Shown one piece after another: positions 24,445 through 36,089 of a stretch of 64,000 bases of DNA (the stretch's first letter is position 1; every line of letters begins with the position of its first letter). Both the position numbers and the translations under genes were made by a program. This DNA is from Pollenia angustigena (lineage: Eukaryota; Arthropoda; Insecta; Diptera; Polleniidae). Below the pieces are notes generated by a model that searched no databases, was not told where the DNA came from, and saw nothing but the letters and a program-made list of their open reading frames with translations. The stretch covers positions 50,778,308 to 50,842,307 of the forward strand of contig OV884056.1 of assembly GCA_930367215.1 (NCBI GenBank), written 5' to 3'.

Positions 24445-25552
24445 CACTGTTGCCAATTTAGAGATTTTCCCGCTAAATCTAGCGTTTTTGAACTGTCAAT
24501 CGCGGGAAAAAATACGTTTTAGCGGTAAGCGGGAAATCTAGCGATTTTAAAACATCTCTCAGCGGCTCGTTTTCGCTACCAAAACCTTTCTCAAATTTTA
24601 AATTTACAGATTTTATAATTTTTGAAATAAATTGCGAACGCGATTGCGAAGTCTAACAGAATACCAGTTTTCTTTCGCATCGCATTTCATTTGCGCATCG
24701 CATTGATTTTCGAATCGCAATTCAGAATAAGCCTCCAGCAAAATCGGTTCAGTAGGGAAAGAGTTATAAATCTAAATGTGAAACAACCACCCTAAAAAAA
24801 TTATTATTTTATTATAAAAACTAGCATAACTAATGGCGGAATGCCTATATTGATATAAGATTTTCCACAAATATGACTATAAATAATACTGTTAATTTTC
24901 ATGAAGATCGGTCTATAATTAACGATAGGCCTCATATAAAGCCCACTATCGTAAAACATTTTGTACGCCTAAAACGGTAACAAATATTGCTATTATAATA
25001 ATTTTTGGTCTGTCAAAAATTTGTATGACTATAAATGACACTGTCAACTTTCTTGCGGATCGGTCCATAACTTACCATTAGCCTCATATAAAGCCCACTC
25101 TCGGAAAAAGCTTAAGTACGCGTAAAGCCTTTACTCTCTCAATCTGTGTTCTATTCTAATAACATTTGGTCAGTCATAGTTTTATAAGACAATAAATAAC
25201 CTGTTCAAATTTTGTGAAGATCGGCCTATAATTTACCATATGTCCCATATAAAGACTACTCCGGCAATTTTCTAACTGTATGTGCAGGGTATCAAAGATT
25301 CGGCACAGCCGAATGTTTCACTATAACCTTTTTTTTGGGAATAAAATAGATAGGGAAGTTGAAAACGTAATTTGAGAGTCATATACAAGCCTTTGCAAAA
25401 GCAACACATATCTAGATTAATATAAAACTTAAAAAAGTTTAGGTTTTGGCGGTATTTTTAAGAAAATTCCCGCTAAATTAAATATTTTGCGATTTCTAGC
25501 GGTTTTGAAGTCCGATTTGGCGGGAAGTGTTCAAAAAAAGTTGGCAACAGTG
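24445..25552. mobile_element. hAT-type non-autonomous element, perfect 8-bp TSD
   Basis: The ends CACTGTTGCCAA and TTGGCAACAGTG are perfect inverted repeats. The flanks GTCGTTGT (24437-24444) and GTCGTTGT (25553-25560) form a perfect 8-bp duplication, diagnostic of hAT-type integration. Inside the ends lie inverted 'cccgctaaat' and 'cgatttctagcgg' blocks. The middle has three diverged units of roughly 165 bp sharing 'gaagatcggtctataatt' and 'catataaagcccact'. No transposase is present. Confidence 0.9.
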
Positions 25553-25560
25553 GTCGTTGT

Positions 25561-26017
25561 AAATGTCGACGTCAATATTAAGTTGTCACATCAAGTCGAA
25601 GTTTACATCTTGAGACGTTAAATCGTGTTTTTTCTAAGAATGTTTTGTTTGTATATATCTGCAATCGGCAACCGATACTATGTATTACATTTTGCGATTG
25701 TATGCGTTGTATGAATTTTACATATAATTTACATACCAACAACATATGTTGTTGGTTATATTGTAAAATTCTCTTCTATGTGTGTGCACAAGTACGTAAT
25801 AAGAGAATACAAAAGAGAATATTGCTGTTTTATGTTTTTTTTTTTTTGAAAAACTTTAAGCTAAAAAAAGAAACTTAAAGTATTCATCCTGATGGCTTTA
25901 GTTATTTAAGTGTAATTCCAGAGTGGGCATTTGGCCGACGTGCACATTTTATACCTCGGCAAAATGCCCACTATGGGCAGATGGTTGGCAAACTTTTGAT
26001 GAACTTATTTTAACAAA
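25561..26017. other. No recognised feature
   Basis: Continues the flank of the hAT-type element with possible array remnants ('gtcgaagtttacatcttgag'). Short chance frames only. Confidence 0.4.
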
Positions 26018-26904
26018 CTATATATATAAAATAGGATGTATGTATGTATGTGTGTATGTTTGTATGTAACGTATGGACTCCAAAACGGCTGGTCCGATTT
26101 CGATGAAATTGCTGGGAATCTTCAGAATATTCAGGCGGGTGACACTTTGAAGTCTGATTTTTGAATTTCGGTCTGCGTGCGGAGGGGCGTGGCAAAATCC
26201 AATATTCGTATTGCACAACCAATGACATCTATATAATTTGGACGATTTTTTCTTTAAAATGATCGCCATGGACAAATTTAGATTTATACGAAAAGAAAAT
26301 TTTGCCCCGCCCACTTTTACGACCACTTTTTTCGAATTACCTAAAATCAGAAAACGGCTCCATCGATTTGACAAATTTTTCTTTCAAATGTTCGTATTAA
26401 TCCATTTTAGGTTTTCATCGAAAGAAACATTTGACACGCCTACTTTTACGCCCACTTTTTATATTAAGCCCATAACTTGAGAACGGCTTGACCGATTTGG
26501 AGGATTTTTTCTTTAAAATGATTGCCATGGTCCAAATTAGTTTTTTACGGAAAGAAAATTTTGCCCCGCCCACTTTTTTCGATTTACCTAAAATCAAAAA
26601 ACGGCTCCATCGATTTAACTAATTTTTCTTTTAAATGTTCGTATTAATCCATTTTACGTTTATATCGAAAGAAAAAATTACAACGCCTACTTTTTCGCCC
26701 ACTTTTTCTATTAAGCGGAAACCTTGAGAACGGCCTAACCGATTTGGACGATTTTTTCTTTAAATCATCGCCATGTTCCAACTTAGGTTTTTACGGAAGG
26801 AAAATTTTAAAGGCCGTAAATTTCGTTTAGAGCTCAATTTAAATCGTCTGGTAAAACAACACTAATGTTTGCTTAGGGCCAGCAACGCGGACCGGGTCAG
26901 CTAG
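26018..26904 (+). mobile_element. Helitron-type non-autonomous element
   Basis: The 5' side has CTATATATATAAAATAGG, resembling the TCTATATATATAAA start of many dipteran Helitrons, followed by a TATG-rich stretch. The 3' end reads GCAACGCGGACCGGGTCAG then CTAG, the short GC-rich hairpin plus CTRR terminus typical of Helitrons. There are no terminal inverted repeats. In between is a tandem repeat of about 248 bp (starts near 26236 and 26493, third partial at 26742) with 'gattttttctttaaaatgat' and 'ttgccccgcccactttt'. No Rep/helicase is encoded. Confidence 0.68.
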
Positions 26905-28140
26905 CTGTAAATAAAATGCGTGTCTATAGGTTCCCTCTAATTTGCAATTCTTTTTTTTTAACGTATTAAGTCAATGTGTATGTATATTTACTTTCTAAGC
27001 AAAATTACTTAAACTTTTATATGCATCGTCGCAAAGTTTCCTGTCGACTAAAACAGAGTCAATTCTACTAAAAGTTGAACTGAGCGCCTTAGAAAATACC
27101 GATTGACTGTCAATATTAATTGATTGTTGTCAATAACGACTAAGAAAATGCAATTATTGTTTTATTGCCCCTTCGACTTGGGTTGACGTCGACTTGTTGT
27201 CTCAAACGTAGGTCTTTAAAGGTCATTTAAAAGTCTAATTTAAGCTGCAATTGCAGGGTTTTAAGTATAAATATACATTCACTTTAAGGTTTGTTCCAAT
27301 AATCCATTTAAATATACTTATTTTCATTCAAAATTTAGCCTATTCGGGTATATTTCTAAACAACAAACTTCTTTAGTTTAGACGGCCTAAAAACATTGCA
27401 AAACTTTCATGACTTTGGTATCTACCAATTCAGACTATTGGCAACGTCATCACGATTATTAATATTATTCCGCGGTTTCCTTATTTTTTTTTTTTTTTTG
27501 TTCTACCAGATCAAAACAAAAATAACAACTAAAATTTCACAAACAAATAATAAAGAAAAAATGTGTTTAAAGCGAATCAACTGCTAACTTCATAAAAAAA
27601 AAGATTTCTTAGCTGCTGTGGAGGCCTGACGTCCACAAGATCAGAACAAACAATAAATAACAAACAAACCACTCCGTCTACCGTTGCTGCAGTTACATCA
27701 ACTACAACAGTGGCCAACGAAATACTTTAAAGGCACAAATAATTGCCACAATTAGTTGAGAATATTTACCAAAATCGTGATTGAATCAAATAGTAGCAGG
27801 CCAAGAAAGTTTAGTAATTGTTGGCGCATTTCAATGTCATGAATGTTTTTAAATTAATTTAATGTCTGATGTTTTGCTCTTTACTGTATTTAGCTTGAGT
27901 TAAGAGTTTGGCGGCAAAGAATTTGTATTTTGTGTTTAAAATTTCTCAACCTTTGGACTGATAAAAATGCAGTTTACTGCACATACAAATTCTTTAAGTT
28001 ATTTAAATGTTTTAATTCGAGCAGGAGTATTTTGAGGTTTTTTAAGAAAAGTTTTGTTAACTCGTTTATTAAAGGAACTTGAAAAAGCGTGTTGAAAGAA
28101 ATCATAGGTTTGATTGTACTCTATTTTGCATATTTCTCCA
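26905..28140. other. No gene; array remnants
   Basis: Around 27190-27270 'cgtaggtctttaaaggtca' and 'agtctaatttaagctgcaatt' belong to the degenerate array described at 23640. A T-run lies near 27480. Nothing else is recognised. Confidence 0.4.
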
Positions 28141-28528
28141 AAAGTATATTATTAAACTGAAAACTTTTGTTTTATAGAGTCCTAAACTGTAAACTTATGT
28201 TTTATAGAGTCCTTTTGTAGCACCAAATTGGACTTTAATCGAGGGTCTTTGGAAAAGCCAAATTTAATTTCAGGCTTGGTTCCTACTAAATATAATTGAG
28301 CTTAAATGGCCTAAAAAAGCTTCGTTCTTGGGGCTTAATACAGCTAAATTAAGCTTTTGTTAAAGACCTCTGTACGGTCTAATATAAGATTTAAGCGAAT
28401 AGCTTTATGAAGGCAAATTTAAAGGCCAATAGTGGGTTCTTAACAAGATGAAATTAAGCTTTATTCGTTGGAGTTAATACAGTCTAACTAATCTTTAAAT
28501 TAAGTTTTAATTATTGTAGCTTTATATA
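28141..28528. repeat. Degenerate tandem array, second block
   Basis: Units such as 'tttatagagtcctaaactg' (twice, 28174 and 28200) and 'gagcttaaatggcctaa', 'cttaatacagctaaattaag', 'gttaatacagtctaacta' resemble the 23640-24436 array. It ends where a LINE tail begins. Confidence 0.5.
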
Positions 28529-28830
28529 GACTTTAATGTGAACACCAGAGTTGGAGACAGTTGAGCACTTTCTGTGCCACTGTCCCAGGTTGCAGGGTAG
28601 CAGGGTAGCAGGCTGAAGTGGCTGGGCAGTACATTCCTGGGCGAATTAGGGGATGTCTCGGATTGCGGACTCGAGAATCTGATAGGATTCGTAATGGGGA
28701 TGGCCTGGCTGCGCGAGAGGAGACTGGGTGCTGACTGCACGTAGGGCGAATTTGTTTTGAGTAAGATTTCTCTCGGGGTTGGTCTCTGGGTGAAGGTGTG
28801 AAGGTCTTTCTACCTACCTTCCTATCTTGG
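28529..28830 (+). pseudogene. Jockey-type LINE 3' end (C-terminal zinc knuckle)
   Basis: Plus-strand reading: ELETVEHFLCHCPRLQ, the conserved 'ETVEHxLCxCP' C-terminal knuckle found after RNase H in Jockey/I-type LINEs, then RLKWLGSTFLGELGDVSDCG and LENLIGFVMGMAWLRE in another frame. A small duplication ('cagggtag' repeated near 28593-28610) breaks the frame. The following 'ggtctctgggtgaaggtg' resembles a 3' untranslated region, and 'ggtctctgggtga' also occurs downstream of the related copy at 42430-43110. Only the last part of the element is present, the usual 5' truncation. Confidence 0.75.
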
Positions 28831-30449
28831 GTCCGTATAGTTACATCTTAAATTATGCTTTAAAGTCTTTATATTATATTGTACATATCGTACAAGGTAT
28901 GCTTGGACCCTTGCCTAGATTTTGCTTTCACAGCAGTTGTTCAAATATTTAAATATAAACTTTAAATTTAACTAAACTGCAATAGCAATGCCCATTCGGC
29001 ATCAATTTGCATAAGCATCGCAAACTAATCACAGATGCGCTTCAGTTTCAACGCAGTGACGTATTTCCGAACACGCCCCGTTTTCACTGCGCCACGGTTG
29101 CAAAATTTGTGCATTTTTTTTGTTTGTGATGCTTTTTTAACACATTTGTTTTAAGTGATGCTTTGCAACATTCCCTGCGGGAAATTTGTGTCAATTGGTC
29201 CAACAGTCTGGTCCTGGGAGTTGTGAAATTAGAACAGGTACAAAAATAAGGAACTCATGGCCAGTGAAAGGAGAACCAATTATGTAACTGGTTTATGCAG
29301 AACAAAAAGGTAGACAAAGTAATGAATTATAGAACAGTCTTCACCGGTGGTGTGACAAATTTTTTTGGCCTTTCTAAAATTTGTTTCTTGAATTCAACTC
29401 TACGTGTTGTTTTATTGAAATAATACTACATTGAATTGAAATAATACTACATTGTAGTAACTGTCACTAAACACATCCATTAAGAATAGATGTGTGACTG
29501 GTCTGTCAATTGACCCCCTCCAATGACAACCCCATGTAAAAGTGATAGGTCTAATTCATAGAAAGTGTTAAAACTAGAACCGGTCCCTACCACCAAAGAC
29601 CTATCACGGGACTAATTTGGTGTCAGTTCGCTTCCCTCTAGGGCTGCTATTAGTAAGTCAGCCTGTTAAACCTTTTTTTTAGAAATTCCAGGATTGGTTT
29701 TCGAAAGTAACCCCATTTTAAATTGTTGTAAGTACTTTTTTATTCGTACTTAAACTGTCTGGATTAGTTTTTCTTATCACCATGTGTTCGTGTAGTCCAA
29801 ATTAAGCTTCAGAAGATGGAGTGGAAGGGGTTTATAAAGTCAAAATCTTGCGTTTAAATATTCTCTATTTCAGATTAGTTTCAGCATTAAATTCCTTTAA
29901 ATAATGCGTTATCTCAGTTGTAAAATCAATCAACTAAAATGTCAACATTTGTTTTACGTCTCCTGACTATTAATTTGCATTTAAATGTTTGTAATTGACT
30001 TCAAATGGGAACTAAAAAAAGAAATCACTATTCAAAATTATTCCATATGCAAACAATTACTAAATTGTGGTAATTCTAATTAAAATAGGAACAATTAAAA
30101 GCAATTGCAAATGCGTAAAAAAATTAATAGTTAACAACTTTATTAAACCTGAAAAAGCTTCAAGTTTCAAGCAACAAGTCAAGAAAAGCTTATTATATAG
30201 ACAATGAAAGGTCTACAAAAAGATTGAATACATTTTAAAAATAAGGCTATCCACTCAAAACAAATTGAACTCTTCGCAAATGATGCCTTAACTATTTTTC
30301 AAATAGTAAGAAACTTGTACAACAAAGTTTAACCCAACGGTATTTAGGCCCTAATTATGTAATACGCAACGCAACGCCTAAGAATTACATTGAAAGCAAA
30401 AACAAAGTTTACTTCTGTATACAGAAATTCAAATTGCCTTATATAAATA
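28831..30449. other. No gene; family P fragment and array remnants
   Basis: About 29672-29760 ('agaaattccaggattgg' then 'tttcgaaagtaaccccattt') matches the other end of family P at 32607-32700. A 16-bp direct repeat 'gaattgaaataatactac' occurs at 29414-29453. Array-like words occur at 28826-28880 and 29790-29880. The segment 29500-29660 is G+C-richer but unrecognised. Confidence 0.45.
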
Positions 30450-30917
30450 CAGTCAAATCCCGATAATTCGTACCCCGATAAATCGTAATTCCCGATAATT
30501 CGTAATAAACTGTCGGTCCCTTGAAAAAATCTCGTTAATTCATAAAATTTTCATACATTTTGGTCCCCTCGCTAATTCGTAATTTTTTTTTTCAAATATT
30601 ATCTTCTTTACATCTTATAAATCGTAATTGTTTGCTAACTACCACTTATAATTCGTAATAAAAACAACAAAAACATGGAAAAATTGATTTTTTGTTTACC
30701 ACTATTTTATTTTTGCGTGGGTTTTTACTTGTGTGTGGATTAACTTTCTTAAGATCAGTTTGTTACATGAATAATTTTTATGAATAATTTTTATATATTT
30801 TATTTTTAACAATTGTTTTTTATGTTTTTTGTATCGTTTTTGATAATAAATTGAAAAACCCCGTTTATTCGTATTTATACCATACCCTTGCGATTACGAA
30901 TTATCGGGATTCTACTG
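30450..30917. mobile_element. Pogo/Tigger-like MITE with TA duplication
   Basis: Ends CAGTCAAATCCCGATAATTC and GAATTATCGGGATTCTACTG are inverted repeats, flanked by TA (30448-30449 and 30918-30919). The CAGT...AATCCCGATAATTCG type of end is characteristic of pogo-group elements. The word 'ataattcgta' recurs inside. 468 bp, no transposase. Confidence 0.82.
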
Positions 30918-31001
30918 TATAAATAAGACCTGGGTTTGACATAAAGAAAGAAGCCTTATAAAACTACATACAAAAAAGTGTGTGAATGAAACATTACATT
31001 A

Positions 31002-31372
31002 CCCTGCCGGAAATTGCACTAGTACCTAACTAGTACAAAAAACAGTACTAGTTCCCAACTGTAAACTTTTCTAAAACATCTTAATGCTCAAATTCACGCT
31101 GAGTGTGCTTAGAAAAATCACTCGTACTATTAGTTCTACACGTATTAATAACCAGTTTGTTACTAGTTCTTGTATATATGGTTTTCATTTTAACATGTTT
31201 TTATAAAAAAATGGCATAAATAAATGATTTGAAATCAAAGTTAAGAAGCAGTATCAAAATACGAATTTGTACTCGGATTTTAGTTTTGTTACACAAAAAT
31301 TCTATCGGTCTACAAGTGGTGCCCCTGAACTACATCAAGTACTGGTACTCATAAGCACTAGTATTTTTATAC
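31002..31372 (+). repeat. Duplicated repeat R, copy 1
   Basis: Runs from 'ccctgccggaaattg' to 'cactagtatttttat', and matches 34169-34592 in the same orientation with indels ('ggcataaataaatgatttg', 'tacacaaaaattctatc'). Rich in 'actagt' and 'agtactggtact' words. No coding region or clear terminal repeats. Confidence 0.75.
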
Positions 31373-31729
31373 ACAAACTCTAACCCCGTAAAATCAATAA
31401 ATCCGTACTCAAATCAATCCGAAGCGGTATTAATAGTACGGTGAATACGGATTTTCTTGAATCAAGATTGATGCATGTACGGATTTTCAATCGCGAAATA
31501 CTTAAATTATCCATATTCAAACCCGAATTCGAAAATCGCATTGATTTAAGTAAAACTAAGATTGAATCAATCCCAAAATGCGCTTCATTTAATAATTATA
31601 AAGTTGATGCAATCCTGAATTCGTACTTGATATAAACCAAAAATGAAATAGATGGAGAATTTTATTATGGTTGATTTACTTACCCGTTTTATACCCTACA
31701 GAATTTTAATTTAAAAAACTTAATGTACA

Positions 31730-32214
31730 CACCCAGAGAAAAAACATGTTTAAATATGGTCACCTCCAACAATTCTATGTTTAAAGAGAATTTAAACTAT
31801 AATATGTTAAATTTAACCATATTATTGTCAACGACAACCATATTATGGTTAAAATAGTCCTCCATCAAGAAGCCACAACCATATTATGGTTGCCTCCACA
31901 CATATTATGGTTAACAATAACTTAAATATGTTTAAAACTTAAAATAGCATGGTTGGTTTTCAACCACAACATGTTGCTCTTGAAAAAGAGAAATACTATT
32001 TTTAATTTAAAATCATATAATTGTAATATCTAAACATAACATGTTTAGAGGCAACCATAATATAGTTGTGGCTTCTTGATAGGCGACTAATTAAACCATA
32101 ATATGGTTCTTGGTGACACAAATATGGTTAAATTAAACATTATATGGTGAAAATTTTCCTTAAACATAGTATTGTTGGAGGTGACCATATTTAAACATGT
32201 TTTTTCTCTGCGTG
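31730..32214. mobile_element. Foldback MITE rich in AACCATATTATGGTT palindromes
   Basis: Ends CACCCAGAGAAAAAACATG and the mirror CATGTTTTTTCTCTGCGTG are inverted repeats of over 50 bp with few mismatches. The interior repeats the palindrome AACCATATTATGGTT or close variants about six times and includes inverted 'gaagccacaacca' and 'tggttgtggcttc'-like blocks. In family P copy B the site is uninterrupted ('gtacatatgtaacag' on the minus strand), giving a 2-bp CA duplication here. Confidence 0.88.
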
Positions 32215-32462
32215 CATATGCAACAGAAAATATAAACTAAATGAGAAGCAAATGTTCTCAATTTTACTTTTTAAACATGAAAATAATGTGTTTTTGTCTT
32301 GTTCTGTTATTTTTGTTGTTTCTACACACAACAATCAAATCGTTTTTTAGCTACTTGCGTAGTGTTGTTGTATTATCTGCAACAAACTTTGATAAGTTAA
32401 ATGACATTGAAACGCTCACTTTGTAATTTTACTATCAGAGTGGCACTACCAACGAAAAGTTT

Positions 32463-32568
32463 ACAGCCTCTTCGTCGATTTCGAACGTTAACATTCGCAT
32501 AGAAAATTATATTTAAAACAAAAACAAAATTCGACAATTTAACGTTCGAAATCGACGAACAGGCTGTT
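32463..32568. mobile_element. Short MITE, CAGCC(T)nTTCGTCGAT type
   Basis: Left ACAGCCTCTTCGTCGATTTC and right mirror GAAATCGACGAACAGGCTGT are near-perfect inverted repeats. TTA flanks both sides. Copy B of family P has the empty site 'gaaaagttaatc' (minus strand), consistent with a TTA duplication. The ends are related to the 137-bp MITE at 55381-55517 and to the 46791-48588 element. Confidence 0.85.
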
Positions 32569-32700
32569 AATCTGTTTTTACTTGTTTAAGAATTTTATAC
32601 TTTTTTTAAGAAATTCCGGGATTGATATACGAAAGTAATCCCATTTAGGATTGCTTTAAGTACGTTGTACTGTTATAAGTACTTGAATTTTTTATTCTGT

Positions 32701-33675
32701 GTACAGCAGTAAAAATTTAAAACTTACTGCTTACTGAAAATTTGTTGTGTAACCACTAAATTTTTACTGGTCACGTGATTTAAGAAGGAGCATGGACCGA
32801 TAACCAGTCTAGGGGCTATTGGGGGTCCCATATAGGCACTTTGGTCAGCCGCGATCCAAGAAAGACAGCGGTGTCAAGGTATTGGCTGCCTTTTTTTTTC
32901 GCAAAATGTTACACTAAAAGGTGAAATATATACATCGTGGGTTAGAGGACAACTTAATGTACAAGTTATGAGCTATGAGTTACAAAAACTTCCATCCTTG
33001 CTTTTAAAAAACAAAACTCATGCCGCTTTTTAACCTCTTTTTTTTTGAGTTCCTTTATTTTATTGTCTTTGCCGTTTAATCCCATGCAAACGCAGACATC
33101 ATTTCACTTAAAGGAAAAGAATAATTTTCTGTTGGTGTGAAGGAGGTAAAAAGACCTTTCGCTTTGATTAAGTATTCAATTGTTAACACGATTTCATGGT
33201 CTCAAATTGCATGTTATACCTACTAGTTGACATAATTTGACACCTTCTTATTTTGTTTCGAGCAAAAACAATCACTTACATACATACACCCCCATATAAT
33301 TTTTTTTCGAACTAAAGAAAACGGCTTGAATTCAAACAAAACATTGCTCAAACTTGTATGTAAATTCAAAATCATTTACATGACCAGCGGGATACTACGG
33401 TCATGTCATGTGTGTGTGGCTGTGTGGTGTAAAATGTGTTACAGCCTAAAGGAGGAGACAACAGGCCTCCTTTTTTTTTATCCAAAATCTTTGCAATTGA
33501 AGGCAGAAAATTACGAGCATGCCATCTGGATGACAGATAAAAATACGGTTGAATAAAGATTTGTTTAATTTAAGGAAAAGAGGTCACGAGTATATTAAAA
33601 TGTTAAGTTTAATCAGTATTGCCACTAGTGAAAAGAAAAATTCAGGGATTTTAGTCTAAAATTATATAAAACAAT
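32701..33675. other. No recognised feature
   Basis: Includes a G+C-richer stretch at about 32775-32895 that matches nothing I know. Short chance frames only. Confidence 0.45.
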
Positions 33676-33894
33676 CAGGGGTGTGCTAGAAATTGAAACT
33701 TTAAAATGCAAGAGCTTGGAAGTTGTTTTAAATACACTTTTAATCTAATTTTTATAATTTTTGTCATAAAATTCTATTTAATAGTTAAATATTTGTACAA
33801 TATTTTTCATAAAGTTCTTTTATTACAGAAATCTTGTTAAAAAACTAATTTTAAAATTCTTGCGTTTTACGTTTTCGATTTGCAGCACACCCCT
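33676..33894. mobile_element. CAGGGGTG MITE, copy 1
   Basis: 219 bp with ends CAGGGGTGTGCTAGAAATTG and the mirror CGATTTGCAGCACACCCCTG. The body matches 51606-51814 in inverse orientation ('ttacagaaatcttgtt' versus 'aataagatttctgtaa'). The CAGGGG...CCCCTG ends are hAT-like, but no convincing 8-bp duplication is present. Confidence 0.82.
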
Positions 33895-34168
33895 GCATAT
33901 GAAATAAATTATGTTTATACGTGTTATAAAAACGCGATGTTTTTTAGTATTTTACAATAATTGGAAAAGTTTTTGACAAAAGTATTGTCGCGCATATTGT
34001 TTGTGGTAACACTCGGTCCATAGTTTAAGTTGTCTAATCATCTGTGTTCTTCAAAGTTTTAATTAAAACAATTTGTAAACGAAAAATTACGTTTATTAAT
34101 GATTCTAAATTAAGATCAAGATTTTGCCTGCAAAGAGACTATATACTCTACTAATGAGTTTTTTAGAA

Positions 34169-34592
34169 CCCTGGCGGAGATTGAACTAGGCCCTAAGTAG
34201 TACCAAAATAGTACAAAAATATCCAGTACTAGTTCTCAACTGGTAACTTTTCTATAGCATCGTAATGCTCAAATAAGCATTAATTGTACTTGTAAAATCA
34301 AAAGTGCTATTAGTTATAGACGTATTCGAGTACAATTGGACCACATTGGGTGCTTAAGAACCAGTTTGTTACTAGTTGTTTTGTATAGAGAAGATTAGCA
34401 TTTTGCATTTTAACATTTTGTTATAATAAAAATGGCATAAATAAATGATTTGAATTCAAATTTAAGAAACAATATCAAAATACAAATATGTACTCGAATT
34501 TTAGTTTTGTTACACAAAAATTCTATCAGCCTACAAGTATTGCCCTTGTACTACATCAAGTACTGGTACTCATAAGCACTTGTATTTTTATA
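34169..34592 (+). repeat. Duplicated repeat R, copy 2
   Basis: Begins 'ccctggcggagattgaact', ends 'cacttgtatttttata'. Same orientation as 31002-31372, with an extra 'gtattcgagtacaattgg' segment. No function visible. Confidence 0.75.
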
Positions 34593-34615
34593 AATATAAA
34601 CAGTGGCCCCGTTAG

Positions 34616-34777
34616 CACTACCTCTTGTTCTTGTGACATTTTGACAATTAACTCTTAATATATCCTGCAATTCTTTTACAGTTAAAAGCGTTTGTCTATG
34701 CCATATAAGCATAGAGAGATTCAGGGAGGCTACTACTCTCTATTGCGATGCGACAGAAAATAGTTGCAAAGGTAGTG
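34616..34777. mobile_element. Possible MITE with CACTACCT ends
   Basis: CACTACCTCTTG at the left is mirrored by CAAAGGTAGTG at the right, with TTA-type flanks on both sides. The inverted repeat is short, so this is tentative. A further inverted pair, ACTCTCTATTGCGATG (34734 on) and CATCGCAATTGAGAGTAT (about 35005), lies nearby. Confidence 0.4.
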
Positions 34778-35399
34778 TTAATTGGTTAATGCATTTACGG
34801 ATTTGTCATTTTTCATTCATTTCATTTTTATCATTTCGCAAATCATCCATATTTATTTAATTAAAATTTTAGAATAACATTTTTTTTACATATTTTTTTT
34901 CATATTCCGTCAATCTGCGCCATCTTTTATTTTTATTGCCAATATTGCTATTTTTTCTAAAAATTTTACGAAAGTGAAAGAGTTTCCCATCGAAATTGTA
35001 TTCACATCGCAATTGAGAGTATGCCAACAAAAAAAAAAATTTTATCCGATTTTCATTCCGACGTTTTATCAGCCAATTTTTTTATTATATTTTTTTATGA
35101 AAACGTTGCGCTAAAAATTAGCTTCATTTGAGGCCATTTGGACGCTATAAACCTCGACGATATGTTGCACAGGAGAGCGCTGTTGTTATTTCAATACAAT
35201 TTAATTATTTTAAATCAATTTGGATGAGCGAACTATCTGACGCAACCTTGTTGACTCGTGCGTGCGATGTAACCCCTTGTAAATATTTTTCTTTGGAGAA
35301 ACATTTAATCGCGGGTCCCTATCAACAAAACTAGAAGATCGACAGAACATCACAAAAGCGTATTCACTCCTGACAGCGCCTCGCTGTAATGTGATTAGG
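34778..35399. other. No recognised feature
   Basis: AT-rich sequence with T-runs. The open frames here resemble no family I know. Confidence 0.4.
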
Positions 35400-35785
35400 T
35401 TCAATGCGCAGCCGACACGAGGACGGCTCACTTGGGTCCTTATAACGGTCTGTTTGTAATACCCTCAGCCGGTGACAAGAGTCAGCCAGTATTCAGCAGA
35501 TTCCGGTCCCAAAATGCCTAAACTTAATATCCCCGAGACCGGGGCATTGGCAGAGAAAGTGAAACACCGTCTCCTCCTCTTCCTCATAATGGCAACTTCT
35601 ATAGTAGTCACTATAATCAAGTCCTAGCCATTAAGCAGGTATGCTCCCCCTCCCATCTCCCCTGAGCCCTTCTGTACGACACACGTCTGATGGGTCTTGC
35701 AGCGAGCCATTGAAATGCCGATAAGGCCATCGTTGAACATGTCGTCTAAGATGCAGCTTCGTTGTTTACTTTATAACGAATTCGT
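35400..35785 (-). pseudogene. Jockey-type LINE 3' end, second family
   Basis: Minus-strand reading gives LGLDYSDYYRSCHYEEEEET, then VFHFLCQCPGLGDIKFRHFG, matching the 'YCRSCxxEEEEETVxHxLCxCP' C-terminal knuckle of Jockey/I-type LINEs. A stop follows soon after. Upstream (higher coordinates) the reading is frameshifted. The downstream 'aaggacccaagtgagc' also occurs at about 46510 after another LINE tail, so these share a 3' untranslated region. The region is richer in G+C than its surroundings. Confidence 0.75.
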
Positions 35786-36089
35786 ATATCATAAGTAATG
35801 AGATCGGATGTATTTTAATCTCAATCTTTCAATCTTGGCAATGATATCACCATATTTTAAGTGCAACCAAGATATAGATATTGACAATGAATAGATTAAG
35901 GTTCCCACAATTTTAATATGAGAGGTAGATCTACTGTCAAAACAAAATTAAAAATATATCCGGCTATCTATTCGGAACTTGTTGTTCTTTTTTTATTTTA
36001 AACGAAAACCATTTACTATTTATCGAAAATTTTATAATTGGCGTGAAGTACAATCAAAATATTTTTGTACAAAAATTCGTTTTCGTCTA
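35786..36089. other. No recognised feature
   Basis: AT-rich sequence, nothing recognised. Confidence 0.4.

Larger units (their letters stand above)
31380..32700 (-). mobile_element. Family P element, copy A (carries two insertions)
   Basis: Matches 62486-63598 in inverse orientation over most of its length: end piece with 'ccgtactcaaatcaatcc' and 'ttttcaatcgcgaaat', middle with 'ataaactaaatgagaagc', and the opposite end with 'aaattccgggattgata'. Ends are of CAC(A/T)GAA type. Two pieces present here are missing from copy B: 31730-32214 and 32463-32568. Copy B in turn has a piece missing here. No transposase found. Confidence 0.82.

Noticed and set aside
31441..31635. 64-codon open frame in family P copy A
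   Set aside because: It is not preserved in copies B, C or D and has no domain; likely chance.
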